A stretch of 20,116 nucleotides of DNA, taken from a virus. This document shows, one piece after another, positions 12,302-19,592 of this stretch. Every line of letters begins with the position of its first letter. Position 1 is the stretch's first letter. The stretch is from IMG/VR virus record IMGVR_UViG_3300011270_000019, positions 1-20,116 of that record; one strand, given 5' to 3'. Both the position numbers and the translations under genes were made by a program. The notes beneath the pieces are model-generated. The model saw only the letters and a program-made list of their open reading frames with translations. It was not told the DNA's origin and ran no database searches.

Positions 12302-13279
12302 GTGCATTTCAAAAACATGTTGGAAACGAAATCCCTTCTACCCAAGAAGCGCGAGACCAAATCCTTCTCGCTCGAAGTCAAGGCATTGCAGGAGGACGGC
12401 ACTTTTGAAGGCATCCTCGCGGCCTACGGCAACGTCGACCTGGGCGGCGATCTGATCGAGCGCGGCGCCTTCGCCAAGACATTGCAGGAGAGTGGCGGCG
12501 AAGTGCCCATGCTGTGGCAGCACGATCCCGCGCAGCCCATCGGCATCATGAAATTGAAGGATTCGCCCGAGGGCCTGATCGCTTCCGGGCACCTGCTGCT
12601 CGAAGTGCCGCAGGCCAAAACCGCGTATCTCCTGCTCAAGGCCAAGGTGATCAAAGGCCTCTCCATCGGCTTCGACACGATCCAGGATTCCGTCGATAAG
12701 GGCATCCGCCATTTGAAAGAACTGCGGCTCTGGGAAGGCTCGCTCGTGACCTTTCCCATGAACCTCCAGGCCCTCGTGTCCTCCGTCAAAGCCCGGCAGG
12801 CGCTCCATACCAAGGACGATTTCAACGAGGAATTGCAGGAGATCCAGCTCTATTCCGCCTCCTACCAGATGCGCTCGGCGCTGTCGTGCGCGCTCGATTC
12901 GTGCCGCTACGACTCGGCCCTGTCGGACGAGCAGAAACTCTCGGCCGCCGCCGATTCCATCGACCAGTTCAAGGCCGCGTATCTCGAAATGCTGCCGGCG
13001 CTGCTGGCCCTCGAAACCTCCGAAGGCATGGGCTGGATGGCGATGGCCAAGCGGATCGAAACCAAAGCGGGGGCCATGCTCTCGGCCGCCAACCGCAAGA
13101 TTATCGCCGACAGCATGACTTCGCTGGAAGCCTGCAAAAGTTCCCTTCAGGCACTGCTCGACTCCGCCGATGCGGGCAAGTCGGCAGCCGCCCCACCAAC
13201 TACCGAGCCGGGTCCCGATTCCCACTCGTGGTTCGATGCTTTCGCGCAGGAGTGGAAGCAGCAACTGAACGCCCAGTAA
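12302..13279 (+). CDS. Prohead protease, HK97 (U35-type), with C-terminal helical extension
   Basis: A 325-residue prohead protease that cleaves capsid and scaffold N-termini during head maturation. Family signals are 'GTFEGILAAYGNVDLGGDLI' (33-52), 'GAFAKTL' (55-61), 'MLWQHDPAQPIG' with catalytic His74, and 'KGLSIGF' with catalytic Ser121. HK97 gp4 is about 225 residues; here an extra 150 or so residues (about 170-325) are predicted helical and Ala-rich and may act as an internal scaffold fused to the protease. The start is GTG at 12302 or the ATG at 12317; a GAGG site just upstream supports either. The gene lies between portal and capsid in normal order. The antisense frame covering it is a composition artefact. 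Confidence 0.9.
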   Translation: MHFKNMLETKSLLPKKRETKSFSLEVKALQEDGTFEGILAAYGNVDLGGDLIERGAFAKTLQESGGEVPMLWQHDPAQPIGIMKLKDSPEGLIASGHLLLEVPQAKTAYLLLKAKVIKGLSIGFDTIQDSVDKGIRHLKELRLWEGSLVTFPMNLQALVSSVKARQALHTKDDFNEELQEIQLYSASYQMRSALSCALDSCRYDSALSDEQKLSAAADSIDQFKAAYLEMLPALLALETSEGMGWMAMAKRIETKAGAMLSAANRKIIADSMTSLEACKSSLQALLDSADAGKSAAAPPTTEPGPDSHSWFDAFAQEWKQQLNAQ

Positions 13280-13345
13280 CGGCGCAACCCCCCATCCAAC
13301 AATCCTCACCGACCCCAGAACCACCCACAGGAGAACCACGAATCC

Positions 13346-14614
13346 ATGACCCCCGAAGAAATCAAAGCGATGGAAGACATCCGCACCGCCACGCTGGCTG
13401 CGATGGCCGCTTCCAAAACCGAGCACGCCAAGGCGCTCGGCGACCTCTCGACCGCCCTCATCGCGCGCATCGACGAACAGAAGACCAAGGGCTCGATCGA
13501 CCCCGAGACCAAAGAGAAGATCGACCGCCTGTTCGCGCGCCTCGACAAGCTGGAGCTGGACTCGACCCGTCCCGGCAGCGCGGCTTCCGTTTCGACCGAA
13601 GGCAAGAGCGCGGGCGAGCAGGTTATCTCGAGCGAAACCTTCCAGGCCGCGCAGAAATTGCAGTGGCTCGGACAGACCAAGGTTCCCTTCGCCGTGAAGG
13701 GCTGTCTGCCCCAGATCGAAATCCCCGGCCGCAAGAGCGCCATCACCACGGTCGGAGTCGGCACCGGGACCAGCGGCGTGCAGATGCCGCAGCGTTTGCC
13801 CGGCATCACCGGCCTCGCGCGGCAGGCCCTGCGCATCCGCGATCTGTTGACCGTCCGGCCTCTCACCACCGGCAATTCCTTCGACTGGGTCAAGGAGCTG
13901 GCGCGCACCAATAACGCCTCTCCCCAGATCGAATCGACGACCAAGGCGGAATCGACCTACACCTACACCGTGCAATCGGGCTCCGTCAAAACCGTGGCGC
14001 ATTTCATCAACGTCTCGCGCCAGGCTCTGGACGACATCGATTGGCTGCGCGGCAACATCGACTCGAACCTGATCTACGGACTGAAGGTCAAGGAAGAGTC
14101 CGAAATCCTGGCGGGCGACGGGCTGGGCCAGCATCTGAGCGGCCTGGTCACGCAGGCCTCCGCGTACAACACCGCGCTGCACGTGGCGGCCGACACGCGG
14201 CTCGACCAGCTCCGCCACGCCATCTTGCAGGCGCGCCTGGCCGGGTTGGACACTTACGCTCCGGACGGCATCGTTCTCCATCCGACCGATATGGAGAAAA
14301 TCGAATTGATCAAGGTGGATCAGTCGGGGGCCAACACCGGCTTGTACATCCTCGGCGATCCCAAGACCGGCACGCAGATCAAGTTCGTCTGGGGCCTCCC
14401 CGTGGTGGAATCCGATTCCATGAGCGTGGGCCAGTTCCTGGTAGGCGGCTTCTCCACCGCCGCCGAATTGGTGGACCGCATGGCCGCCACCGTGCTGATC
14501 TCCTTCGAGCACGGCACCAATTTCACCGACAACATGGCCACCATCCTCTGCGAAGAGAGATTGGGCCTGCCCGTCAGACGGCCCGACGCCTTCATCCAAG
14601 GCACATTCGTCTAA
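13346..14614 (+). CDS. Major capsid protein, HK97 fold
   Basis: A 422-residue major capsid protein that builds the icosahedral shell. Residues 1-75 form a charged, coiled-coil-like delta domain (EEIKAMEDIRTATLAAMAAS and further) that serves as internal scaffold. The HK97 fold follows, with 'LLTVRPLTTGNSFDWVKEL' (167-185), 'TYTYTVQSGSVKTVAHFINV' in the E-loop/A-domain region, and 'DGIVLHPTDMEKIELIK' plus 'GLPVVESDSM' later. Residues R129-K130-S131 ('GRKSA') resemble the cleavage point of HK97, where the protease cuts after a Lys; this is inference. AGGAG lies 12 nt upstream of the ATG, a longer spacing than usual. It follows the protease in classic order. Confidence 0.93.
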   Translation: MTPEEIKAMEDIRTATLAAMAASKTEHAKALGDLSTALIARIDEQKTKGSIDPETKEKIDRLFARLDKLELDSTRPGSAASVSTEGKSAGEQVISSETFQAAQKLQWLGQTKVPFAVKGCLPQIEIPGRKSAITTVGVGTGTSGVQMPQRLPGITGLARQALRIRDLLTVRPLTTGNSFDWVKELARTNNASPQIESTTKAESTYTYTVQSGSVKTVAHFINVSRQALDDIDWLRGNIDSNLIYGLKVKEESEILAGDGLGQHLSGLVTQASAYNTALHVAADTRLDQLRHAILQARLAGLDTYAPDGIVLHPTDMEKIELIKVDQSGANTGLYILGDPKTGTQIKFVWGLPVVESDSMSVGQFLVGGFSTAAELVDRMAATVLISFEHGTNFTDNMATILCEERLGLPVRRPDAFIQGTFV

Positions 14615-14634
14615 CCCTCAAACGCCGTTTAGCC

Positions 14635-14671
14635 CCGTGCGCCCGCGCGCCAGCAAAGCGCGGGCGCACGG
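14635..14671 (+). terminator. Perfect 14-bp GC-rich hairpin after the capsid gene
   Basis: CCGTGCGCCCGCGC (14635-14648) pairs without mismatch to GCGCGGGCGCACGG (14658-14671) around a 9-nt loop (GCCAGCAAA), 20 nt after the capsid stop. No U-run follows, so it is not a classic intrinsic terminator. It may pause transcription, mark a processing site, or protect the capsid mRNA 3' end so that capsid is made in excess of downstream proteins. The 14672-14781 stretch beyond it contains no convincing gene. Confidence 0.6.
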
Positions 14672-14781
14672 AGTTATCCAGGACCGCGCAGTCGTCAAAC
14701 AGAGCCTCCAGCAAACACCGTGACGCCGCGCTGGCACCTCCGCCCCGCGAGCAGATCGTCCGAACAAAAAAAGAAACCTTT

Positions 14782-15021
14782 ATGCCAAGACTGATCGCTA
14801 TCCGCCAGTTGACCGGGGACTACGGCTGCGTAGACCCAGGCCAGCAGTTCGAGACCGACGCAGAGACCGCCGAGTCCCTGGAATCGCGCGGCCTCGCCTA
14901 CGTCTACCGCCCGCCGCGCTCCTTAGCGGAGCGTAAGGCCATGCAGGCGCCCGAAAACAAGGCCATGCAGGTGTCCGGCGACAAGGGCCATCCGTTCGAA
15001 TTCATCGTCCGCTCGAAATAA
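14782..15021 (+). CDS. Small conserved-type phage protein, 79 aa
   Basis: The 79-residue protein starts MPRLIAIRQLTGDYGCVDPG, with 'DAETAESLESRGLAYVY' (26-42) following. This is the pattern of short proteins often found directly after the capsid gene in HK97-type phages, with a small beta domain ('GDYG...PG..F') and a helix ('ETA..LE.RGLA'). They are probably minor head-completion or decoration proteins, though their role is not established. The C-terminal 35 residues contain an imperfect duplication (KAMQAPENKAMQVSGDK). The ATG was chosen for the conserved opening; a purine run (AAAAAAAGAAA) precedes it in place of a true Shine-Dalgarno. It ends 5 nt before the connector gene. Confidence 0.7.
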   Translation: MPRLIAIRQLTGDYGCVDPGQQFETDAETAESLESRGLAYVYRPPRSLAERKAMQAPENKAMQVSGDKGHPFEFIVRSK

Positions 15022-15026
15022 CTCTC

Positions 15027-15719
15027 ATGCGCATCCTGCCCTGGAACCATCGTGTGCCCGTGCTGCGGGTGGTCACCCCGCCCGCGATGGAGCCCCTGTC
15101 TCTGGCCGAGGCCAAGCAGCAGATCCGGCTGGAGCAGGATTTTTCGGACGAGGACGACTACCTCTATCTCCTGATCGGCGCGGCCCGGCGCTTCTGCGAG
15201 CGCAGGAAAAGCTATTGCCTGGTCGAGCAGACCCTGGAATATTCCATCGACTGGTTCCCGCACTATCCGTTGGACGGCCTGGTGCTGCCCTATCCGGGAA
15301 GCAATTTGGGAATCGGCCTGTCGGCGTTTGCGATCGAATTGCCGAGGGCCACGCCGTTGCGCTCCATTCTGTCGGTCTACTACAGCGATTCGAACGGTGT
15401 CGCCGCCCTGTGGGATGCCTCCAACTACCGGGCCGAGACCTCCCGCACCCCCGGACTGCTGGTGCCGAATTACGGAGTGTCTTACCCGTCGTTCACGCCG
15501 CAGAACCAGAACGCGGTGAAGATCCAATACGTGGCGGGACCGGCGCTGCTCTCTCCGTCTGATGAAATCGACCCGTGCATCAAATTGGCGATGGGCCTGT
15601 TGGTCGGGCACTGGTATCAGAACCGCGAAGCCGCCGGAGGCACCGGAGGATTCGGAGTCATGCGGGAGCACGCCTTAATGGTGGACGACCTGCTGGGACT
15701 GGACCAACTGATTTTCTGA
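15027..15719 (+). CDS. Head-tail connector, phiE125 gp8 / gp6-like family
   Basis: A 230-residue protein of the phiE125 gp8/gp6-like head-tail connector group, which forms the adaptor ring below the portal and seals the filled head. Family features are the N-terminal 'VVTPPAMEPLSLAEAKQQIR' (16-35), 'DDYLYLLIGAARRFCERR' (43-60), a middle beta domain, and the helical 'IDPCIKLAMGLLVGHWYQNREA' with the 'REHALMVDDLLG' end. Length is normal. The ATG lies 5 nt after the preceding stop. It is the last recognisable assembly gene in the window; the next tail-related genes would be expected after it, but a glycosyltransferase follows. Confidence 0.88.
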   Translation: MRILPWNHRVPVLRVVTPPAMEPLSLAEAKQQIRLEQDFSDEDDYLYLLIGAARRFCERRKSYCLVEQTLEYSIDWFPHYPLDGLVLPYPGSNLGIGLSAFAIELPRATPLRSILSVYYSDSNGVAALWDASNYRAETSRTPGLLVPNYGVSYPSFTPQNQNAVKIQYVAGPALLSPSDEIDPCIKLAMGLLVGHWYQNREAAGGTGGFGVMREHALMVDDLLGLDQLIF

Positions 15720-15782
15720 ACGCTGGCTGGGCTCCCGCGCAAGCCCGCTCCGCAGACGTAAAAGGCCAAAGAGAATTACATC

Positions 15783-16391
15783 GTGTTGGTCAGTGCCATC
15801 ATGCCCACGCGCGGGCGCCCGCAATTCGCTCAACGCGCACTGGAATGCTTTCTCTCGCAGACCTGGCCCGAGAAAGAACTGGCGATCCTGGACGATGCGG
15901 ACAACCCGAGTTTTCCGGATGGAATCGCAGGCGAAGGAATTTACTACGAGCGGTTGAAGCGCAGGCTATCGATCGGCGCCAAACGAAACCTCTGCTGCTC
16001 GCGGGCCTCGGGCGACGTCCTGATGCACTGGGATGACGACGACTGGAGTTCGCCGGAACGGATGGCCGATCAGGTAGAACGCCTGAGTCAAGCGAACTGC
16101 GGGTTGACCGGTTATCACTCCATGATCTTCGAGGACCGGGATACCGGGAAGCGCTGGAAGTATACAGGCCCCCTGCACGGCGCCGATGCCCTTGGCACCT
16201 CGCTCTGCTACACGCGCCGGTTCTGGATGGCGCATCCGTTCCCCGATCGACAGGTCGGCGAGGACGGAGCGGTTACGGGCCGCGTCTCGGGCATTCTCTC
16301 GGTGGACGCCGGCGATTTGCTGATCGCCACGATTCACCCGGGCAACACCAGCCCCAAGACCATGGGCCGCCGCTGGGCGCTCCTCGACTGA
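15783..16391 (+). CDS. Glycosyltransferase family 2, short form (202 aa)
   Basis: A GT-A fold glycosyltransferase that moves a sugar from a nucleotide-sugar donor. Visible: the nucleotide-binding opening 'SAIMPTRGRP' (4-13), 'GAKRNLCCSRASGDVLMHWD' (65-84) leading into the metal-binding Asp run D84-D87, and catalytic-type GED (159-161) with a late 'IHPGNTS'. No membrane segment is present, so it is cytoplasmic and probably acts on a protein or small acceptor. It starts with GTG behind a weak purine-rich site. Only the GT-A core is present, short for family 2. It opens the sugar-modification cassette directly after the head-tail connector gene. The donor and acceptor cannot be read from sequence. 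Confidence 0.85.
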   Translation: MLVSAIMPTRGRPQFAQRALECFLSQTWPEKELAILDDADNPSFPDGIAGEGIYYERLKRRLSIGAKRNLCCSRASGDVLMHWDDDDWSSPERMADQVERLSQANCGLTGYHSMIFEDRDTGKRWKYTGPLHGADALGTSLCYTRRFWMAHPFPDRQVGEDGAVTGRVSGILSVDAGDLLIATIHPGNTSPKTMGRRWALLD

Positions 16392-16498
16392 CCGTTCTTT
16401 TTCCGCCCGCGCTTTTTCACCTGCCCAGTTCCCGGCGGTGAAGCAATTCGACCCGTTACAAATCGCAACTCAACTCTAAAAGGACACCAAACAAAACA

Positions 16499-16894
16499 AT
16501 GGCTGCAATCACGAATATCTTCACCGATACGATCTCGATTTCGTACTCGGGCAACGGCAAAACCGTCTCCACCAAAACCGGCACCTACACCGGCACGCAC
16601 GACGCCGGCGTGGCGCTCGTAGTGCCCGCCGGCTCGGTGGACCTGCTGGTTGCCATCGAATTCCCGGTGGCCGGGATTCAATCCCTGGTCATGGCCGCTT
16701 CCGAGGACGTCACCGTCAAGACCAACGCGATCTCACCGCCCGCCGATTCGTTCACGGTGAAGAAGACCGCCGGCGTGGTGTGGGGCTCGGATTATCACAA
16801 CGCCTGCCCCTTCGGCACCAACGTCACGGCATTCTATATCTCGAACGCAGGGGTCACCGACGCCAAGTTCGATTTCCGCGTGCTGTACAACTAA
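16499..16894 (+). CDS. Ser/Thr-rich probable virion surface protein, 131 aa
   Basis: Not assigned to a family. The 131-residue protein is almost entirely beta-prone, with Gly/Thr/Val-rich strands (TGTHDAGVALVVPAGSVDLL near 31-50) and only a few charged residues. Thirteen of the first 35 residues are Ser or Thr. No signal peptide or membrane segment is seen. The pattern fits a decoration, tail-tube or fibre-type virion protein. AAAGGA lies 14 nt before the ATG. It is sandwiched between a glycosyltransferase and a methyltransferase, which makes it a candidate acceptor for the cassette's sugar. Both the structural role and the acceptor idea are inference. Confidence 0.6.
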   Translation: MAAITNIFTDTISISYSGNGKTVSTKTGTYTGTHDAGVALVVPAGSVDLLVAIEFPVAGIQSLVMAASEDVTVKTNAISPPADSFTVKKTAGVVWGSDYHNACPFGTNVTAFYISNAGVTDAKFDFRVLYN

Positions 16895-16983
16895 CCCAAC
16901 TCTGGCGATTCTCTTTGCGCCCGTTCGTCAACGGATGGGCGGGCGCGGAGATCCAAGAGTCAGCCTCAATCTGCGAACTCCTC

Positions 16984-17469
16984 ATGAAACTGAACCTGGG
17001 TGCGTGCGACCGGAGATTCCCCGGATTCACTTCGGTCGATATCGTTCCGCCGGCGGACGAGATCGCGGACCTTACAAAGCCGTGGCCGTGGGAGACAGCC
17101 AGCGTCCAGGAAGTGCTGGCATACGACGTCTTCGAACACCTGCCAAATAAGCGCCACACCATGAACGAGCTGTGGCGCGTGCTGAAGCCGGGCGGGATCG
17201 CACGCATCCAGGTCCCTCACGCAACCCTGGGAGACGGAGGGCATTGCGACCCGACGCATTGTTCCTACTGGACCTGCAGCGACTTCGAATACTATGTGCC
17301 GGGAGTGCCGGAACGGGAGCGCTTCCGCAATTCAGCCTACTATGGAGTGAAGGCAGATTTCCGCATTTTGAACCTCACCTCCCGCGGACACATTCCCACG
17401 CAACGCTGCGAACGGAAGTTCGGCGGGTACGTGACTGAGATCCAGGTGGTGATCGAGGCCGTGAAATGA
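16984..17469 (+). CDS. Class I SAM-dependent methyltransferase (Methyltransf_11 type)
   Basis: A 161-residue methyltransferase starting MKLNLGACDRRFPGFTSVDI: motif I (LNLGA, 3-7; here Ala-Cys replaces the common Cys-Gly), the acidic residue D19, 'LAYDVFEHLPNKRHTMNELW' (45-64) and 'RVLKPGGIARIQVPHA' (65-80). This layout is typical of enzymes that methylate sugars or small molecules and are common in glycan gene clusters. The start is the family-like MKLNLG; the frame is open from 16780 but that part is not family-like. No Shine-Dalgarno is seen. Its stop overlaps the next start by 4 nt, beginning a chain of five such overlaps. Sugar O-methylation of a virion glycan is the likely role, by inference. 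Confidence 0.85.
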   Translation: MKLNLGACDRRFPGFTSVDIVPPADEIADLTKPWPWETASVQEVLAYDVFEHLPNKRHTMNELWRVLKPGGIARIQVPHATLGDGGHCDPTHCSYWTCSDFEYYVPGVPERERFRNSAYYGVKADFRILNLTSRGHIPTQRCERKFGGYVTEIQVVIEAVK

Positions 17470-17783
17470 GCGGCGGCGATTATCAGCTATTCAGCGGACG
17501 CAGCACGGCCAAGGGTATATGGCTGTCGGCTTCTGACCTGGACCGATTGCTGTATGCCTGCCTGCCGGGCCTGAGCGGTCAGGATATCTTGACGCGGGAG
17601 TTGATGACGGAAGCGCGATGCGAAGAATGCGGTGGAGTGAAGTCCACGAATTGCTCTCCTGAATACATCGACCATACCCCCGGTTGCCCCGGAGTCGCCA
17701 GATATCTGTTCGTGCAGCAAATGATCAAGGATGCTGCAAAGAAATCGATCTGGCGGCGCATCTATGAAATCGCCGTACCATGA
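17466..17783 (+). CDS. Small protein with zinc-ribbon-like Cys pattern, 105 aa
   Basis: Not recognised. The 105-residue protein starts MSGGDYQLFSGRSTAKGIWL. Cysteines C52, C55, C63 and C74, with His70, make a possible zinc site (CEEC...C...C). The C-terminal third is helical and basic (MIKDAAKKSIWRRIYE). It starts within the methyltransferase stop (ATGA) and ends within the next glycosyltransferase start (ATGA), so it is translated as part of the cassette. It may be an accessory or targeting subunit for the sugar enzymes, which is speculation from position. Confidence 0.7.
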   Translation: MSGGDYQLFSGRSTAKGIWLSASDLDRLLYACLPGLSGQDILTRELMTEARCEECGGVKSTNCSPEYIDHTPGCPGVARYLFVQQMIKDAAKKSIWRRIYEIAVP

Positions 17784-18562
17784 AGAACGATCTCTCGGTC
17801 ATCGTCCCCTCGAAGACGGCATCGAATCTGATCCCCTGCGTTCAGGCGATCCGTGCGGCTGGCGAAGTCGCGGACATCATCGTGGTGAGCGATTTCGACG
17901 ATCATGCCCTAGCGCGTCTGGCGCTTGAGGAATGCCCCGGCGTCGGATGTCTCTGCAAGATCGCCAACCTCGTAGCCGGCCAGAAGCCTTTCGTCTTCGC
18001 GCGCAATGTGAACATCGGCATCCGGGCAGCCGGGTCTGACGACGTGATCGTGCTCAACGACGACGCGCTGCTCCAATCCCCCGGCGGCTTCACGCTGATG
18101 CAACAGGCCGCCGAAGACTACCCGGAGTTCGGCATCATCGGCGCCACATGCAACAACGTCGGGAATCCCAATCAGTCACGGATCAAGGGCGGCGGTATCT
18201 ACGGCGCTGGCATTCGTGGCGGATTGCTCGCCGGGTTGCGCCAGGACAAGCGCATGGTCTGTTTCACGGCGGTTCTCGTTCCCAGGCGCACGCTCGAAAA
18301 CGTAGGCCTGTTGGACGAACGGTTTATTTCGTATGGCTGCGAAGACGACGATTATTGTTTGCGCGTGCGCAAGGCGGGATTGAAGATCGGCATTCACGAC
18401 GGTTGTTATGTGGATCACGGCTCTCTCGCATCGAGTTTCCGAGCAAAGGGCGGCGCCGGTGGAGATTATCGTCCGAACCTGCGGCGTTTCATCGAAAAAT
18501 GGGGCGTGGACAATTGGGGATGCGATCGGACACATTCGCACTTTAAGGAATTGTTTCCGTGA
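17780..18562 (+). CDS. Glycosyltransferase family 2 (rhamnosyltransferase-like), 260 aa
   Basis: A GT-A glycosyltransferase with the usual opening MKNDLSVIVPSKTASNLIPC, 'FARNVNIGIRAAGSDDVIVL' (73-92) leading into the DxD-type 'NDDA' (93-96), and the acceptor-side 'GLLDERFISYGCEDDDYCLR' (176-195) with catalytic-type E188-D189-D190 and His213. This arrangement is common in family-2 enzymes that add rhamnose or similar sugars to polysaccharides. No membrane helix is present. It overlaps the genes on both sides by 4 nt (ATGA upstream, GTGA downstream). It probably adds a second sugar to the product of the cassette; the donor is unknown. Confidence 0.9.
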   Translation: MKNDLSVIVPSKTASNLIPCVQAIRAAGEVADIIVVSDFDDHALARLALEECPGVGCLCKIANLVAGQKPFVFARNVNIGIRAAGSDDVIVLNDDALLQSPGGFTLMQQAAEDYPEFGIIGATCNNVGNPNQSRIKGGGIYGAGIRGGLLAGLRQDKRMVCFTAVLVPRRTLENVGLLDERFISYGCEDDDYCLRVRKAGLKIGIHDGCYVDHGSLASSFRAKGGAGGDYRPNLRRFIEKWGVDNWGCDRTHSHFKELFP

Positions 18563-19416
18563 GACTCGCCGTCGTCGCCGGAGGCTGGCACTGGCCGCTC
18601 CACTTCTTCGCATCCGTCTCGAAGCAGGCGGGCGCGGCGGACCTGTTCGCCGTGGGGCACCGTTCCCCGGACCTGCCGGTTGTGCGGGAAGAGAAGCGCG
18701 CGATTCTCGAAGCGCTGCCGGGCGAGCTGGGCCGGGTGGACCGCGAACTCTACGGCCGCTATGCGGACACCGCGTGGCTGCATCGCCTGGGATGGCGCTA
18801 TCGGGAAGAACCGAACACGGTAGGCGATTGGGGTTTCTTCAATCAATGGCTGGAGACGCACGACTACCGCAACTACGACCTGATCCTGTTCTGCCACGAC
18901 GATACGTACTTCCGGCCGCGCACCGATCTATTCAAGTTCCTGGCAGCGGTTGCGTCGTCGTCCGATTGGCTGATCGTTTCGCACAGCAAATATCCCGAGG
19001 CACCGCAAGGATACCTGCGCGGTTCGTTCGAATTCTGGACGCCGCAAATGCTGGACCTTTTGGGCGGCAAGATCGACCTGGGGCGGCTCGGCATGACACG
19101 GATGGGTCAATCGGACACACCGGTTGGAATGGAGGCCCTGTCGTCCTGGAATGCCACTTGCGATCCCTTAAGACGCTTCATGAGGGAGCGGAAACTGACG
19201 GACCGGATCGCCTATCTGTCGAATCATTACCGGATCTCACCCTGGGCGATCGAAGGGGAGAGAGGATTCGTCAGCATGCAGGGCGGGGCACCATGGTCGT
19301 TCGAAGCCGGATTGCAAGCCTACCCGCTGCCCAACACGAACGCGGATAGCCCTGTGAGCCGGCACGCAAATACAGAGGGTTCGTCCGGTATCCAGGACCG
19401 CGGCGGGGCGGAATGA
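18559..19416 (+). CDS. Glycosyltransferase-like protein, 285 aa, GTG start
   Basis: A 285-residue protein beginning MRLAVVAGGWHWPLHFFASV. No textbook family is certain, but 'YDLILFCHDDTYFRPRTDLF' (106-125) has the hydrophobic strand plus Asp-Asp pair of GT-A enzymes, and 'EAPQGYLRGSFEFWT' plus 'WNATCD' occupy the place of acceptor-binding parts. Aromatic residues are frequent, as in sugar-binding proteins. The start is GTG, overlapping the upstream stop by 4 nt (GTGA). The C-terminal 25 residues are polar and probably disordered. Cytoplasmic location is expected. A sugar transferase is the best reading from context and the DD motif, with moderate confidence. Confidence 0.65.
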   Translation: MRLAVVAGGWHWPLHFFASVSKQAGAADLFAVGHRSPDLPVVREEKRAILEALPGELGRVDRELYGRYADTAWLHRLGWRYREEPNTVGDWGFFNQWLETHDYRNYDLILFCHDDTYFRPRTDLFKFLAAVASSSDWLIVSHSKYPEAPQGYLRGSFEFWTPQMLDLLGGKIDLGRLGMTRMGQSDTPVGMEALSSWNATCDPLRRFMRERKLTDRIAYLSNHYRISPWAIEGERGFVSMQGGAPWSFEAGLQAYPLPNTNADSPVSRHANTEGSSGIQDRGGAE

Positions 19417-19592
19417 GCGTTCACAAACTCAGACGTCCAGCGGAGCGATGGCACAAAGACGTGCTGGCACTGGCGCGGCAATTGATGCAGAAGTATCCGG
19501 GCCTATCGCGCGATCAGGCGTGGAAGGATGCACGCGGAACGATCCGGATTTCCGGAGAAAAGTATCGGAGTGCCAAGAAAGGAGCGGCGTGA
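19413..19592 (+). CDS. Small basic helical protein, 59 aa
   Basis: Not recognised. The 59-residue protein starts MSVHKLRRPAERWHKDVLAL. It is predicted to be helical, with a central 'KYPGLSRDQAWKDARG' and a basic C-terminus. It begins in the stop codon of the previous gene (ATGA) and its own stop overlaps the GTG of the aminotransferase (GTGA), so it is firmly placed in the coupled cassette despite its size. The charge would allow binding to nucleic acid or to a partner enzyme; no function is assigned. Confidence 0.6.
   Translation: MSVHKLRRPAERWHKDVLALARQLMQKYPGLSRDQAWKDARGTIRISGEKYRSAKKGAA

Noticed and set aside
12338-14599. 753-residue open frame on the minus strand across protease and capsid genes
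   Set aside because: It lies opposite two firmly identified genes and has the Gly/Arg/Val/Gln-rich composition typical of antisense frames in high-GC DNA. No family resemblance is seen.
14707-14781. Short GTG-initiated frame after the capsid hairpin
   Set aside because: About 24 codons, no ribosome site, and it overlaps the start of the 79-aa gene in another frame.
16416-16442. Hairpin TTCACC/GGTGAA after the first glycosyltransferase gene
   Set aside because: Nine pairs with a bulge and no U-run; too weak to call as a terminator.
14676-19402. TATCCAGGACCGCG present near 14676 and 19390
   Set aside because: A 14-base match between two sites in 20 kb of similar composition is about what chance gives; one site is coding.
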